From positions 42,037,525-42,101,524 of the forward strand of contig OZ023273.1 in NCBI GenBank assembly GCA_964007475.1: a DNA stretch of 64,000 nucleotides. Direction: 5' to 3'. Under the pieces are notes generated by a model that saw nothing but the letters and a program-made list of their open reading frames with translations, had not been told where the DNA came from and made no database searches. The stretch's first letter is position 1, and each line of letters begins with the position of its first letter. Below are positions 50,934 to 60,606 of this stretch, piece by piece. The position numbers and the translations under genes are program-made. The DNA comes from Hybos culiciformis (lineage: Eukaryota > Arthropoda > Insecta > Diptera > Hybotidae).

Positions 50934-51190
50934 TTTTTTTATATTAAAGTAACCAAATCACTGGGTGGGATACCCCTCATATTTAAAGAAGTATGGATTT
51001 GGTAATGGAAAGGAAGTTTAGACGGGATTTAAAAGTGGGACAGTAATCATGTACACTTTTCTTAAGCGGCGCAAATCGTAAGTCAAACGTGCGCCAGCTG
51101 TCGGGAACAATTTTGATGGGAGAGCATTCCACATTCTCGAGCTGCGAACTGAAAACGAATTTCCGAAGCTCGTTCTAGCACATCTGTTTA
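50934..51190 (-). mobile_element. Non-LTR retrotransposon 3' fragment inside the hAT element
   Basis: The segment matches 60625-60890 closely over about 250 bp and begins with a poly-T run (poly-A on the minus strand). The shared part codes, on the minus strand, for the end of a LINE reverse-transcriptase ORF (RIWNALPSKLFP followed by LRRFKKSVNDFLL in the other copy). Here frames are broken. It is either nested in the hAT or carried with it. Confidence 0.65.
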
Positions 51191-51420
51191 AAATTATTAA
51201 TAAACATTGTTAAATTGCATATTACAATAATTAAATGATAAAAATAAAATAATAAATATGTAAGTACTAACAGAACAATACTGCAACTGCAATACTACTA
51301 AAACAGTTAATTCATTTTAATTTAATACCGTCTTAATTACCGTGTTTTAATTTAATACCGTGTATACGGATTATTTATTTTGGAAATAACATAGAAGGAA
51401 AATTAGTGAATTTAATGTTT

Positions 51421-51505
51421 CCCGGCTCGTTCGATTTCGGATTTTAGTTTTCATCGTACCAGCTACAAAAAAACTCGCTTGGACGCAGTAGGTCAATTTC
51501 ATAAT
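51421..51505 (-). pseudogene. Relic of a hAT transposase C-terminus
   Basis: The minus strand translates to VQASFFVAGTMKTKIRNRTS and a following RE. This aligns with the hAT dimerisation-region consensus (SERxFSxAGxxxTKxRNRLxPE). The surrounding frame is interrupted by stops, so only a remnant remains. It supports the hAT assignment made from the ends. Confidence 0.65.
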
Positions 51506-52066
51506 TAATAGTAGTTGTACAACCTTTCTAGTTGTACGGAACGTATGCCTCTATTGTATTCTAGAAGCTTCAATTCTTTGTCCAAGCTCAAATTTCAGTG
51601 TTTTCGTGTGTTTTTGGTGTCGTAAAGGGCGAAATACATTTTTGCACGGAAATCCGTGTACCAAAATTCCAATGTTTATTATAGGAAATGTTAAATGTTT
51701 GTTTATTTTGCTTAAAAGATAACTAAAAATTAACTACTCGGTTACTCGATGAAATTAACCGGTTAACCGAGTAATACGAAAATCCTCAAAATCGACGAGT
51801 ACTCGGTTACTCGATTATCAGGGTTGGACACACTAGCCTATTGCATAAATATGTTTACTTTTAATATCTTCGTTAATTAATTTTTGACATATTACTTATA
51901 CTTTATGTAATGTGGCTCCATCTAAATCATATTATATTTAACGAGATTTGATATTGTTATTGTATTCTATTAATTTTGTTCCAGGAATTATGATATGTTT
52001 TTTTTTCTTTACCTTTTAGAACTCAAATACTTTTATATTGAGTACTATACCTTTTCAACTTCAAAT

Positions 52067-52255
52067 TGGAAATAATCATTTTCAAATTGGAAATAATCAT
52101 TTTCAAAATGGAAATAATCATTTTCAAAATGGAATTAATTATTTTCAAAATGGAAATAATCATTTTCAAAATGGAATTAATCATTTTCAAAATGGAAATA
52201 ATCATTTTCAAAATGGAATTAATCATTTTCAAAATGGAAATAATCATTTTCAAAT
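52067..52255. repeat. 21-bp tandem repeat array, left arm (nine units)
   Basis: Nine copies of TGGAAATAATCATTTTCAAAA with a few substitutions (GAATTAAT in alternating units). Because 21 is a multiple of three, every frame stays open and yields seven-residue repeats; these are not considered proteins. Confidence 0.9.
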
Positions 52256-52379
52256 TGGAAATTAATTTTAAAATAGTAAGGTAGCAAGCCAGATACGCTC
52301 AAACAGTGTTTCAAGTTTTTTATTAGTTGCATCTTTGCCAAAAAGTGCAATATATAAAAAAAATTTTTTGTTTAAAAAA

Positions 52380-52542
52380 ATGTCGTACATTGAGAAATGG
52401 GAACCTGATAATATTAAAAAGAAAATTTGTGTTTTACACAACAATGTGGTGGGGATTGGAGAGCGCTCTCAAAAACTTTAGGAGTGAAAACGACATTATA
52501 TAGGTGGATAGAAAGTTGTTTTATAAAGCACAAATTTGCTTT
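52380..52542 (+). pseudogene. Transposase N-terminal fragment (helix-turn-helix), frameshifted
   Basis: From ATG at 52380 the frame reads MSYIEKWEPDNIKKKICVLH; after a one-base shift near 52450 it continues GDWRALSKTLGVKTTLYRWIE before running into the right arm. The second part has the shape of a helix-turn-helix of Tc1/mariner-class transposases. The catalytic domain is absent. Family assignment from the motif is inference. Confidence 0.6.
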
Positions 52543-52664
52543 TTAACATTATCAGGTTCCCATTTCTTACTATACGACATTTTTTTAAACAACATTTTTT
52601 TTTATATATATTGCACTGTTTGATCGTATTTGGCTTGCTATACCTTACTATTTTAAGATTAATT

Positions 52665-52834
52665 TCCAATTTGAAAATGATTATTTCCATTTTGAAAATG
52701 ATTAATTCCATTTTGAAAATGATTATTTCCATTTTGAAAATGATTATTTCCATTTTGAAAATGATTATTTCCATTTTGAAAATGATTAATTTCATTTTGA
52801 AAATGATTATTTTCATTTTGAAAATGATTATTTC
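52665..52834. repeat. 21-bp tandem repeat array, right arm, inverted
   Basis: About eight copies of the reverse complement of the left-arm unit (CCATTTTGAAAATGATTATTT), with GATTAATTC variants. Unit order differs from the left array, so the arrays have expanded or been converted independently. Confidence 0.88.
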
Positions 52835-53340
52835 CAATTTGAAGTTGAAAAGGTATAGACTATTACTTTGTAATCAATTATACAATTCCTTTTTAAGAAC
52901 CGAACTGGTCGCAATAAAATTTTTAAATTGTCTGAAGAACCCGTGTCGGAAGAACCCGTAGATTAAATATAAAAAATATCAGTCTTTAATGACTAATTGT
53001 ATAATTTTGAAATGTAATAGGATTTAAATATTCATTGAAAATTTCAAAAATAAAATTATATCGAAAAAAAAACTATAAAATCATTTGAAATAAAAGTGAG
53101 TATTATCAATTCAATTATTATTATACAATTAAAAAAATTTTAAATTTATTTTTGTTAAATTTCAGCATAATTTCAATTACCTTTGAAAACTCATTAAAAC
53201 AAATATTAGAGGCTTTTATACTATTTTTTTAATTTTGTTCTAAATTTTGGGAGCAGTCAGCCTATTCAATTAATAAAACTACAAAATGTATTACATTTAC
53301 ATCACATAATTTTATTTTATTGTCCAATTTTCGCAAATAT

Positions 53341-53372
53341 TTCGCACTTTGCTTAGTGCATTATCAATGCCT
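53341..53372 (-). ncRNA. Mirror copy of the hammerhead-like motif
   Basis: The left arm carries the exact reverse complement: TTATCAA at 53361-53367 beside GCACTTTGCTTAGTGC. Same interpretation and limits as the right-hand copy. Confidence 0.38.
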
Positions 53373-53751
53373 ATATTTAACGGATAAAACATATATTAAT
53401 TTAAGGATTACTACACAACGGAAAAATCAAATTTTATACAAACAAAAAACTTACATTTATAAAAAATTGCATTACGTTAAAAAACCTAATTTATAAAAGT
53501 TATGTGGAAAAACCAAAAATAAATTTTTCTCTTTTTTTTCTCATAATTTTAAAAGTCTTTTAATTATACAAAATTATTATTTTTTCTTTTATATATAAAA
53601 TTATTTAATATACATTATTTATAAAATTCTTTTTTTAAGTTGTATATTGTTTCTCTTCTTATATATAACTGATCATCTGTTTTTTGTTGTCATTTTTTGA
53701 TATTTTAATATTATTATAAAAATTGTTGTACATTTTATTTCTATTGTTTAA

Positions 53752-55422
53752 TCATCTGTTCTGTGTTCTTTTTTTATTTAATTCTGTCATTACTCTTTTA
53801 TAATTAGTATGTATATATTGGGAGTCTTGCTTATAATTTGTTACAACGTCCATATTTTTTTGTATATTAAGGGCTTCTAAATTTTTCCTTTTTCTCCAAA
53901 ATTTAGCATTTCTATGCATTATGATTGGATTGTCTAAGTCAAATATATGGTCATTTTCTATTGCATGCTTTAAACAAGCTGTTTTTGGTTGTCCTTCATA
54001 ATTGTTTTTATCTTTTAATGCTCTATTGTAGTCATATTTATGGTCCCTCATTCTAATATTAATGTCTCTTTTCGTTTCTCCTATATATATTTTGTTACAA
54101 TTAACTCCTTGGCATTTGATTTTATATACTACACCTTCACATGGACGGTTGTCAATTTTGGTTTTGGTCTTACTAAAAAGTTTGTCTAATTTATTTAGTG
54201 GTTTTTTTGCAATTCTTATGTTGTCACTTGTTTGTTGAATTGTTTTTGCGATCTTATCAGTTAGATCAGGTATATAAGAAAGTTTTCTGTATTTATATTG
54301 CACGTTATTCTGTTTATTATTTTTTTCGCTGTTATTTTTTGGCTTGTCATATTTTACCTTGTTTATAATTTTGTTAATTATATGTTTAGGATAACAATTG
54401 TTGTCAAGTATGTTGCTAATACGTTTAAAATTTTCCCTATGGTATTTCTTGTCACTTAATCTTATAATTCTATGTGCAAGTGTCAGTGCCACATTAAATT
54501 TCATATTGTATGGATGCGCCGAGTGAAAATTCAATATACGTCCTGATGCTATTTCTTTCATGTACCAATTTGTCATTATTTTGTTATGATGTCTTATTAG
54601 TGTCATGTCCAGAAAATTTAAGCTGTTTGTTGTGCTGTTTTCAGTTTCAATTGTAAATTGAATTCTATCGTGTTGTTTGTTGAATATATCTAAAATCTCG
54701 TTTTCTTTGCCTGAAGGTATCAATAAAATTAAGTCGTCTACATATTTCTTAATAACCTTAATCTCGAACGTCAATTTTGGTAAGATGTCATTTATTAAAT
54801 CGTCCATGAAAAACTCTGCTAATATACCAGATAAACTATTACCCATGGCTAGTCCATGTATTTGTTCATAGTATTTATTTTCGTACATGAAGAAATTTTG
54901 TTCAGTGCATAGACGGATTGCTTGTAGAAATAGTTTTTTGGATATTTTAGTATGTTTCTTGATTTCATTCCATCGATTAGTTATGCTTTTCATAGCTTCG
55001 TTAAGAGGGATATTAGTGTAAAGAGAGATAACATCCAGGGAAATTAGTTTATCGTTACTGGAAATATTAACTTGGTCTATGTATTTTTTAAATTCATATG
55101 AATTACTGACGTTATATATTTTAGTGTCTCGTACTTTTGTTAGAATTTCATTTAGGTACTTAGCTAGATTATATGTTGCTGTGTCTAAAGTGCTAACAAC
55201 TGGCCTAATGGGTAGATTGTGTTTGTGTACTTTAATTGTACCATATATACGAGGTGGAATAGCTGATTTGATTGTTAATCTATCTTTTATGTTATCTTTA
55301 ATGTATTTTTTATCATGTAATTCTACAATTAATTCATTGTTCTTTTTTATAAGCGTCTTTATATAGTTTTTTGGTGGATCAAATACTTTGTATGTGTTTT
55401 TGTCTGCTAGATGTTCGTCCAT
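53752..55422 (-). CDS. Penelope-like RT plus GIY-YIG endonuclease, 5'-truncated minus-strand copy
   Basis: 556 codons, residue-for-residue equal to positions 168-723 of the plus-strand copy, including the YVDD reverse-transcriptase site and the C-terminal GIY-YIG nuclease. The frame continues upstream into the N gap and resumes beyond it at about 55634-55718, where the copy ends. The Met at the start of this interval is internal. Without the N-terminal region it is probably non-functional, though all catalytic motifs are intact. Confidence 0.85.
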   Translation of the reverse strand: MDEHLADKNTYKVFDPPKNYIKTLIKKNNELIVELHDKKYIKDNIKDRLTIKSAIPPRIYGTIKVHKHNLPIRPVVSTLDTATYNLAKYLNEILTKVRDTKIYNVSNSYEFKKYIDQVNISSNDKLISLDVISLYTNIPLNEAMKSITNRWNEIKKHTKISKKLFLQAIRLCTEQNFFMYENKYYEQIHGLAMGNSLSGILAEFFMDDLINDILPKLTFEIKVIKKYVDDLILLIPSGKENEILDIFNKQHDRIQFTIETENSTTNSLNFLDMTLIRHHNKIMTNWYMKEIASGRILNFHSAHPYNMKFNVALTLAHRIIRLSDKKYHRENFKRISNILDNNCYPKHIINKIINKVKYDKPKNNSEKNNKQNNVQYKYRKLSYIPDLTDKIAKTIQQTSDNIRIAKKPLNKLDKLFSKTKTKIDNRPCEGVVYKIKCQGVNCNKIYIGETKRDINIRMRDHKYDYNRALKDKNNYEGQPKTACLKHAIENDHIFDLDNPIIMHRNAKFWRKRKNLEALNIQKNMDVVTNYKQDSQYIHTNYKRVMTELNKKRTQNR

Positions 55423-55433
55423 TTTTTGTTTGT

Positions 55434-55633
55434 NNNNNNNNNNNNNNNNNNNNNNNNNNNNNNNNNNNNNNNNNNNNNNNNNNNNNNNNNNNNNNNNNNN
55501 NNNNNNNNNNNNNNNNNNNNNNNNNNNNNNNNNNNNNNNNNNNNNNNNNNNNNNNNNNNNNNNNNNNNNNNNNNNNNNNNNNNNNNNNNNNNNNNNNNNN
55601 NNNNNNNNNNNNNNNNNNNNNNNNNNNNNNNNN
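55434..55633. other. Assembly gap (200 N)
   Basis: A run of exactly 200 N lies inside the left arm of the Penelope palindrome. The bases on either side correspond to 56199 and 56125 of the right arm, so the true missing stretch should be about 73 bp; 200 is likely a placeholder. Confidence 0.95.
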
Positions 55634-55708
55634 CATAAATTTATTTGTTGTTTTATAAGCTTCCATTATTTGTTTTTGATGTACGTTTAATGGTTTTTTG
55701 GATTTAAT

Positions 55709-57880
55709 GTGAGATATAATATACAAAATGAAAAATACAATCATCTTATTATAAACAACAAAAAACGATTACAGAGAAAATTACAACGTGACACACATAT
55801 ATCTAAAATAGAGAAAACATTTCCAACTGAAAACTGGTGCATAAATTTGACAAATCAAGAAATCCCACAACCAGTACAAAACATATTTTCTTTAGGAAAA
55901 GAATTTGCACTTACCGAAAATCAAAACCAAGAAGGGACAATAATTGAAGTAGTTGCAGAGGTTGAAGAAATAATTAAAGGAATGGAGGAAGATAATGAAA
56001 TTTGCGCAAATAAAATGAGGAATGACATTAGTGAACAAATTATATCTCACATTAAATCCAAAAAACCATTAAACGTACATCAAAAACAAATAATGGAAGC
56101 TTATAAAACAACAAATAAATTTATGAAAAATAACCCTAATATTTTAGTAATATCCAGTGATAAAGGAAAAAAGTCTGTGATAACAACCAAAGATGACTAC
56201 AAACAAAAAATGGACGAACATCTAGCAGACAAAAACACATACAAAGTATTTGATCCACCAAAAAACTATATAAAGACGCTTATAAAAAAGAACAATGAAT
56301 TAATTGTAGAATTACATGATAAAAAATACATTAAAGATAACATAAAAGATAGATTAACAATCAAATCAGCTATTCCACCTCGTATATATGGTACAATTAA
56401 AGTACACAAACACAATCTACCCATTAGGCCAGTTGTTAGCACTTTAGACACAGCAACATATAATCTAGCTAAGTACCTAAATGAAATTCTAACAAAAGTA
56501 CGAGACACTAAAATATATAACGTCAGTAATTCATATGAATTTAAAAAATACATAGACCAAGTTAATATTTCCAGTAACGATAAACTAATTTCCCTGGATG
56601 TTATCTCTCTTTACACTAATATCCCTCTTAACGAAGCTATGAAAAGCATAACTAATCGATGGAATGAAATCAAGAAACATACTAAAATATCCAAAAAACT
56701 ATTTCTACAAGCAATCCGTCTATGCACTGAACAAAATTTCTTCATGTACGAAAATAAATACTATGAACAAATACATGGACTAGCCATGGGTAATAGTTTA
56801 TCTGGTATATTAGCAGAGTTTTTCATGGACGATTTAATAAATGACATCTTACCAAAATTGACGTTCGAGATTAAGGTTATTAAGAAATATGTAGACGACT
56901 TAATTTTATTGATACCTTCAGGCAAAGAAAACGAGATTTTAGATATATTCAACAAACAACACGATAGAATTCAATTTACAATTGAAACTGAAAACAGCAC
57001 AACAAACAGCTTAAATTTTCTGGACATGACACTAATAAGACATCATAACAAAATAATGACAAATTGGTACATGAAAGAAATAGCATCAGGACGTATATTG
57101 AATTTTCACTCGGCGCATCCATACAATATGAAATTTAATGTGGCACTGACACTTGCACATAGAATTATAAGATTAAGTGACAAGAAATACCATAGGGAAA
57201 ATTTTAAACGTATTAGCAACATACTTGACAACAATTGTTATCCTAAACATATAATTAACAAAATTATAAACAAGGTAAAATATGACAAGCCAAAAAATAA
57301 CAGCGAAAAAAATAATAAACAGAATAACGTGCAATATAAATACAGAAAACTTTCTTATATACCTGATCTAACTGATAAGATCGCAAAAACAATTCAACAA
57401 ACAAGTGACAACATAAGAATTGCAAAAAAACCACTAAATAAATTAGACAAACTTTTTAGTAAGACCAAAACCAAAATTGACAACCGTCCATGTGAAGGTG
57501 TAGTATATAAAATCAAATGCCAAGGAGTTAATTGTAACAAAATATATATAGGAGAAACGAAAAGAGACATTAATATTAGAATGAGGGACCATAAATATGA
57601 CTACAATAGAGCATTAAAAGATAAAAACAATTATGAAGGACAACCAAAAACAGCTTGTTTAAAGCATGCAATAGAAAATGACCATATATTTGACTTAGAC
57701 AATCCAATCATAATGCATAGAAATGCTAAATTTTGGAGAAAAAGGAAAAATTTAGAAGCCCTTAATATACAAAAAAATATGGACGTTGTAACAAATTATA
57801 AGCAAGACTCCCAATATATACATACTAATTATAAAAGAGTAATGACAGAATTAAATAAAAAAAGAACACAGAACAGATGA
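55709..57880 (+). CDS. Penelope-like element protein: reverse transcriptase with GIY-YIG endonuclease
   Basis: 723 codons, opening with GTG at the junction with the inverted copy, so the true start is missing or uncertain; the first in-frame Met is near residue 92. Residues 40-70 (ENWCINLTN, SLGKEFAL) resemble the Penelope N-terminal region. The RT domain spans roughly 200-480: IYGTIKVHKHNLPIRPVVST at 227-246, LDVISLYTNIP at 296-306, GLAMGNSLSGILAEFFM at 357-373, YVDD at 394-397. A basic linker follows, then the GIY-YIG domain at about 597-690 (GVVYKIKC, CNKIYIGETKRDINIRMRDHK, and a later glutamate in KNLEAL). Together these make the typical endonuclease-bearing Penelope architecture, used for target-primed reverse transcription. 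The frame is intact, indicating recent activity. Confidence 0.92.
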   Translation: MRYNIQNEKYNHLIINNKKRLQRKLQRDTHISKIEKTFPTENWCINLTNQEIPQPVQNIFSLGKEFALTENQNQEGTIIEVVAEVEEIIKGMEEDNEICANKMRNDISEQIISHIKSKKPLNVHQKQIMEAYKTTNKFMKNNPNILVISSDKGKKSVITTKDDYKQKMDEHLADKNTYKVFDPPKNYIKTLIKKNNELIVELHDKKYIKDNIKDRLTIKSAIPPRIYGTIKVHKHNLPIRPVVSTLDTATYNLAKYLNEILTKVRDTKIYNVSNSYEFKKYIDQVNISSNDKLISLDVISLYTNIPLNEAMKSITNRWNEIKKHTKISKKLFLQAIRLCTEQNFFMYENKYYEQIHGLAMGNSLSGILAEFFMDDLINDILPKLTFEIKVIKKYVDDLILLIPSGKENEILDIFNKQHDRIQFTIETENSTTNSLNFLDMTLIRHHNKIMTNWYMKEIASGRILNFHSAHPYNMKFNVALTLAHRIIRLSDKKYHRENFKRISNILDNNCYPKHIINKIINKVKYDKPKNNSEKNNKQNNVQYKYRKLSYIPDLTDKIAKTIQQTSDNIRIAKKPLNKLDKLFSKTKTKIDNRPCEGVVYKIKCQGVNCNKIYIGETKRDINIRMRDHKYDYNRALKDKNNYEGQPKTACLKHAIENDHIFDLDNPIIMHRNAKFWRKRKNLEALNIQKNMDVVTNYKQDSQYIHTNYKRVMTELNKKRTQNR

Positions 57881-58260
57881 TTAAACAATAGAAATAAAAT
57901 GTACAACAATTTTTATAATAATATTAAAATATCAAAAAATGACAACAAAAAACAGATGATCAGTTATATATAAGAAGAGAAACAATATACAACTTAAAAA
58001 AAGAATTTTATAAATAATGTATATTAAATAATTTTATATATAAAAGAAAAAATAATAATTTTGTATAATTAAAAGACTTTTAAAATTATGAGAAAAAAAA
58101 AGAGAAAAATTTATTTTTGGTTTTTCCACATAACTTTTATAAATTAGGTTTTTTAACGTAATGCAATTTTTTATAAATGTAAGTTTTTTGTTTGTATAAA
58201 ATTTGATTTTTCCGTTGTGTAGTAATCCTTAAATTAATATATGTTTTATCCGTTAAATAT

Positions 58261-58320
58261 AGGCATTGATAATGCACTAAGCAAAGTGCGAAATATTTGC
58301 GAAAATTGGACAATAAAATA
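58261..58320 (+). ncRNA. Hammerhead-like motif in the Penelope 3' region (degenerate)
   Basis: UUGAUAA at 58266-58272 is followed by a stem GCACU/AGUGC (58274-58278 with 58285-58289) and then GAAA (58290-58293). This is the order of the hammerhead core CUGAUGA - stem II - GAAA, with C3 and G8 replaced by U and A, which could still pair. Hammerhead ribozymes are known in Penelope-like elements. Stem III (AUUU/AAAU) and stem I are weakly supported, so activity is uncertain. Confidence 0.4.
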
Positions 58321-58402
58321 AAATTATGTGATGTAAATGTAATACATTTTGTAGTTTTATTAATTGAATAGGCTGACTGCTCCCAAAATTTAGAACAAAA
58401 TT

Positions 58403-59280
58403 AACAGAATATCAACAGCCAAAAAACATAAATACAATTTAAATACTATTTTTTTATTTTTATTTCGATGAAAAATGAATGAAAATTGTTTATATTTTAT
58501 AGACCCATTTTTTTACTAAAAAAAAAAAACAAGAAAAAAAACCTTTTTCGATTAAACGTAAATTAGTTAGGAAATTTTTTATTAAAGATTTAAATTGATT
58601 TTTTGGTCTATTTTGTTTGTTAATCTTAGAAGACAAAATATTGTAAATTTGTAGAATGATGAACAGAAAAGTAATTTACTTTAACAGAGTTTTTTCGATC
58701 AAACATTTTTAAAAATTAAATTCAATTAATTTTTTTTTTATCGTAACTTAATTAAAAGGACTTTATATTTAATTGATTTTTCTTTTCGTTGTAAGTCTAT
58801 TTATTTTTCAATAAAAGATTAATGATGATTTTGCCTGTCATATATATGGAACATAAAAAATAATTCTAAAATTAACCTTGGCTATTATGTACTGTGAAAA
58901 GTTTTATTTAATTTTGTTTCTTTTAAGAAAAAGTGATATTTCAAAAATAAATTTTTTCGTAGATTTTTTTCAAAAAATTGTCATTATACTATATTTAATA
59001 TTAAACATTTGAAGTTTATGTGGCTTGTTTATAATCAAACTATAAGTCATATTTTTAAATAAAATTTGAGTTTTTAAACTTTTCTATAAAAATTATTTCT
59101 AAAAAATAGATATTCGATTTTTATTTGTATATTAAATTTTTTTTATTATTTATATAGGCCATTTTGGAATATTTACAACATGATATAATGACCCAAGTTA
59201 TAATGAAAATTGTGTGTAAAATAGCCAGGAGCATGTAAAAGTTCAAATAATTTTATTTGAAAAAGTACTATTTTCAATCA
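58403..59280. other. AT-rich spacer
   Basis: Nothing recognised between the Penelope element and the next LINE fragment; homopolymer-rich. Confidence 0.5.
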
Positions 59281-59946
59281 GGTTTTTATTGCTTCTCAAG
59301 CACTTCCGTTGGATGTTTGTGCTTTTTCGGAAACATGAATTCATTCTGACGTCTGGGATAATGAATTATTAGGCACATTCACATCCAGTCATCGCTTACC
59401 TTGAAGATGGTTTGCGTTAGAATCAGATCATATATGTTTTCATCGTATGTAGTTAACTGTTACTTACCTTCTTGCTCGTCCCGTGAAGTATATGTAGACT
59501 TTTGTGAAGTTGTGTGCCCCTTGTAGGCTGGTTTGTGTACGGAAGATGAGCTGATTATTGTTGGACATTTTAATCTGCTGCAGTTACGTTGGACTTCGTT
59601 TGATTCCAATTCTAACAACTGGATTTGTTTTTCCTCATGGTATGATGATTATGGTTGATACGGCAGGAGTTAAAATTAATGTTCACCACCCCCCTTTATC
59701 ACTTTTGTTTGATTTTGATAACTTATACTCAAATGAAGTAAATTTTAGTTTTTTTATTTTCTTAGGATACATTTAATTTTGAAATATGTGATTTTATTTT
59801 GTAACACATATAACATTTGTTAATAACTTTTTGTTATACATAATCTATAAATATATTATTATTATTGATGTAATATTGTAATATATTCTAAACTAAATAT
59901 GAGCTCATCTTGAGTTCAATAAATAAATAAATAAATAAATGAATAA
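59281..59946 (+). pseudogene. Decayed non-LTR retrotransposon copy (endonuclease fragment and 3' tail)
   Basis: Around 59297-59375 the sequence translates to LDVCAFSET, a TGA where a Trp is expected, then IHSDVWDNELLG; this matches the ETW motif of LINE AP-type endonucleases. In another frame at 59548-59640 it gives EDELIIVGHFNLLQLRWTSF, the GDFN motif with Asp changed to His. Stops and at least one frameshift show it is dead. The reverse transcriptase is absent, and the copy ends in an (AAAT)n tail at about 59918-59946, so it is internally deleted or recombined. Confidence 0.6.
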
Positions 59947-60606
59947 TTGTAATCTTATTTACGACCCACATACTTCTGGTAATTCCGATAATACAGTTCT
60001 GCCTACAATTGTTCCTACGTATTTTTTTTTAAATATATACATTATACATATATAATATTCTTCTGTCCAGAAATATATTTTGGATTGACGCGACGTCAAA
60101 TTAAAGTGTGTGTAGATAAATAATAATGATATTGTCTAAGGAAATGAAGTGAATAAATCACTTAATATTGAATAGAAAAAAATATTTTTGTATAAATAAA
60201 ACCAAACGATATTTTCCTTTTTGTTATTTTAAGGAATATTAAATAATATTCCTAATTTCTTTTATCTCATTATCCTTTTTTCTCAACTTTTTATGGTGAT
60301 TCTTTACATTAAAAGAAATTATGAAGAAAGTTCTTGATTTTTTTTTTTAAAACCTAATATAATGTTTTAAACCAAAAAATTACTATAAAAGTTATTGAAT
60401 TTAATATTTTTAATCGTTACTTTACGAATAAGAATTACATTATTGAATTACCTGTTAAAATTAGTCAAGGACTATCTTTCCAATTACTTAACAATGCGGA
60501 AAATTCAGAACATTGTCCTTAGCCCAACAACATTACTTACTATTTTGCGGTTGAAAATTTTTCATTGATTTGCTATTTCTTCTTATTACAATGAAGACAA
60601 GAACTT

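Larger units (their letters stand above)
50769..51835. mobile_element. hAT transposon, non-autonomous, with perfect 8-bp target duplication
   Basis: GCCTATTG occurs at 50761-50768 and again at 51836-51843. Directly inside are TAGTGTATCCAA and TTGGACACACTA, terminal inverted repeats with 11 of 12 matches. Subterminal blocks near both ends carry many copies of ACTCGGTTACTCG-like motifs in both orientations, a common hAT transposase-binding arrangement. The 1067-bp interior holds a transposase C-terminal relic on the minus strand and a LINE 3' fragment. The exact duplication points to a fairly recent insertion. Confidence 0.88.
52045..52858. mobile_element. Foldback mariner-like element with inverted minisatellite arms
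   Basis: Both ends read CTATACCTTTTCAACTTCAA as inverted repeats, with TA at the outer edge suggesting a TA duplication (the element proper may begin at 52048). Each arm then runs into an array of a 21-bp unit (TGGAAATAATCATTTTCAAAA), then into shared sequence (AAAATAGTAAGGTA, GCAAGCC, CAAACAGTG) and finally the first codons of a transposase frame. The only unpaired part is the central 115 bp or so, which codes for the rest of a helix-turn-helix. The whole 814 bp can fold on itself. Confidence 0.8.
53231..58402. mobile_element. Penelope-like retroelement in a giant inverted-repeat arrangement
   Basis: From both outer ends (AATTTTGTTC and GAACAAAATT) inward, the sequence is its own reverse complement for over 2.3 kb. 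The right, plus-strand copy keeps a 723-codon frame; the left, minus-strand copy is truncated at about 55718 and joins the plus copy there. The plus copy's own 5' end is also cut at the junction (no Met near the start). The unpaired centre is about 55719-56037. In the parts compared the arms differ only by an 8- versus 9-base homopolymer (53532-53539 and 58093-58101). An N gap interrupts the left arm. Inverted, 5'-truncated partner copies are known from Penelope elements. No target duplication was found. Confidence 0.88.

Noticed and set aside
52023..52961. Open frames of 70-140 codons over the 21-bp repeats on both strands
   Set aside because: A 21-bp unit without stops keeps all frames open; the seven-residue repeats are a by-product of the minisatellite.
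55709..55711. GTG as the true start of the Penelope protein
   Set aside because: It is just the first open codon after the junction with the inverted copy; the real N-terminus is probably missing.
54677..56955. Open frames antisense to the Penelope protein and frames running through the N gap
   Set aside because: They are shadows of the RT gene or artefacts of translating N; no independent motif.
57951..57965. CAGATGATCAG in the Penelope 3' region as a canonical hammerhead core
   Set aside because: It is CAGAUGA, not CUGAUGA, and no stem II with GAAA follows. The UUGAUAA site further downstream has the right order of elements.
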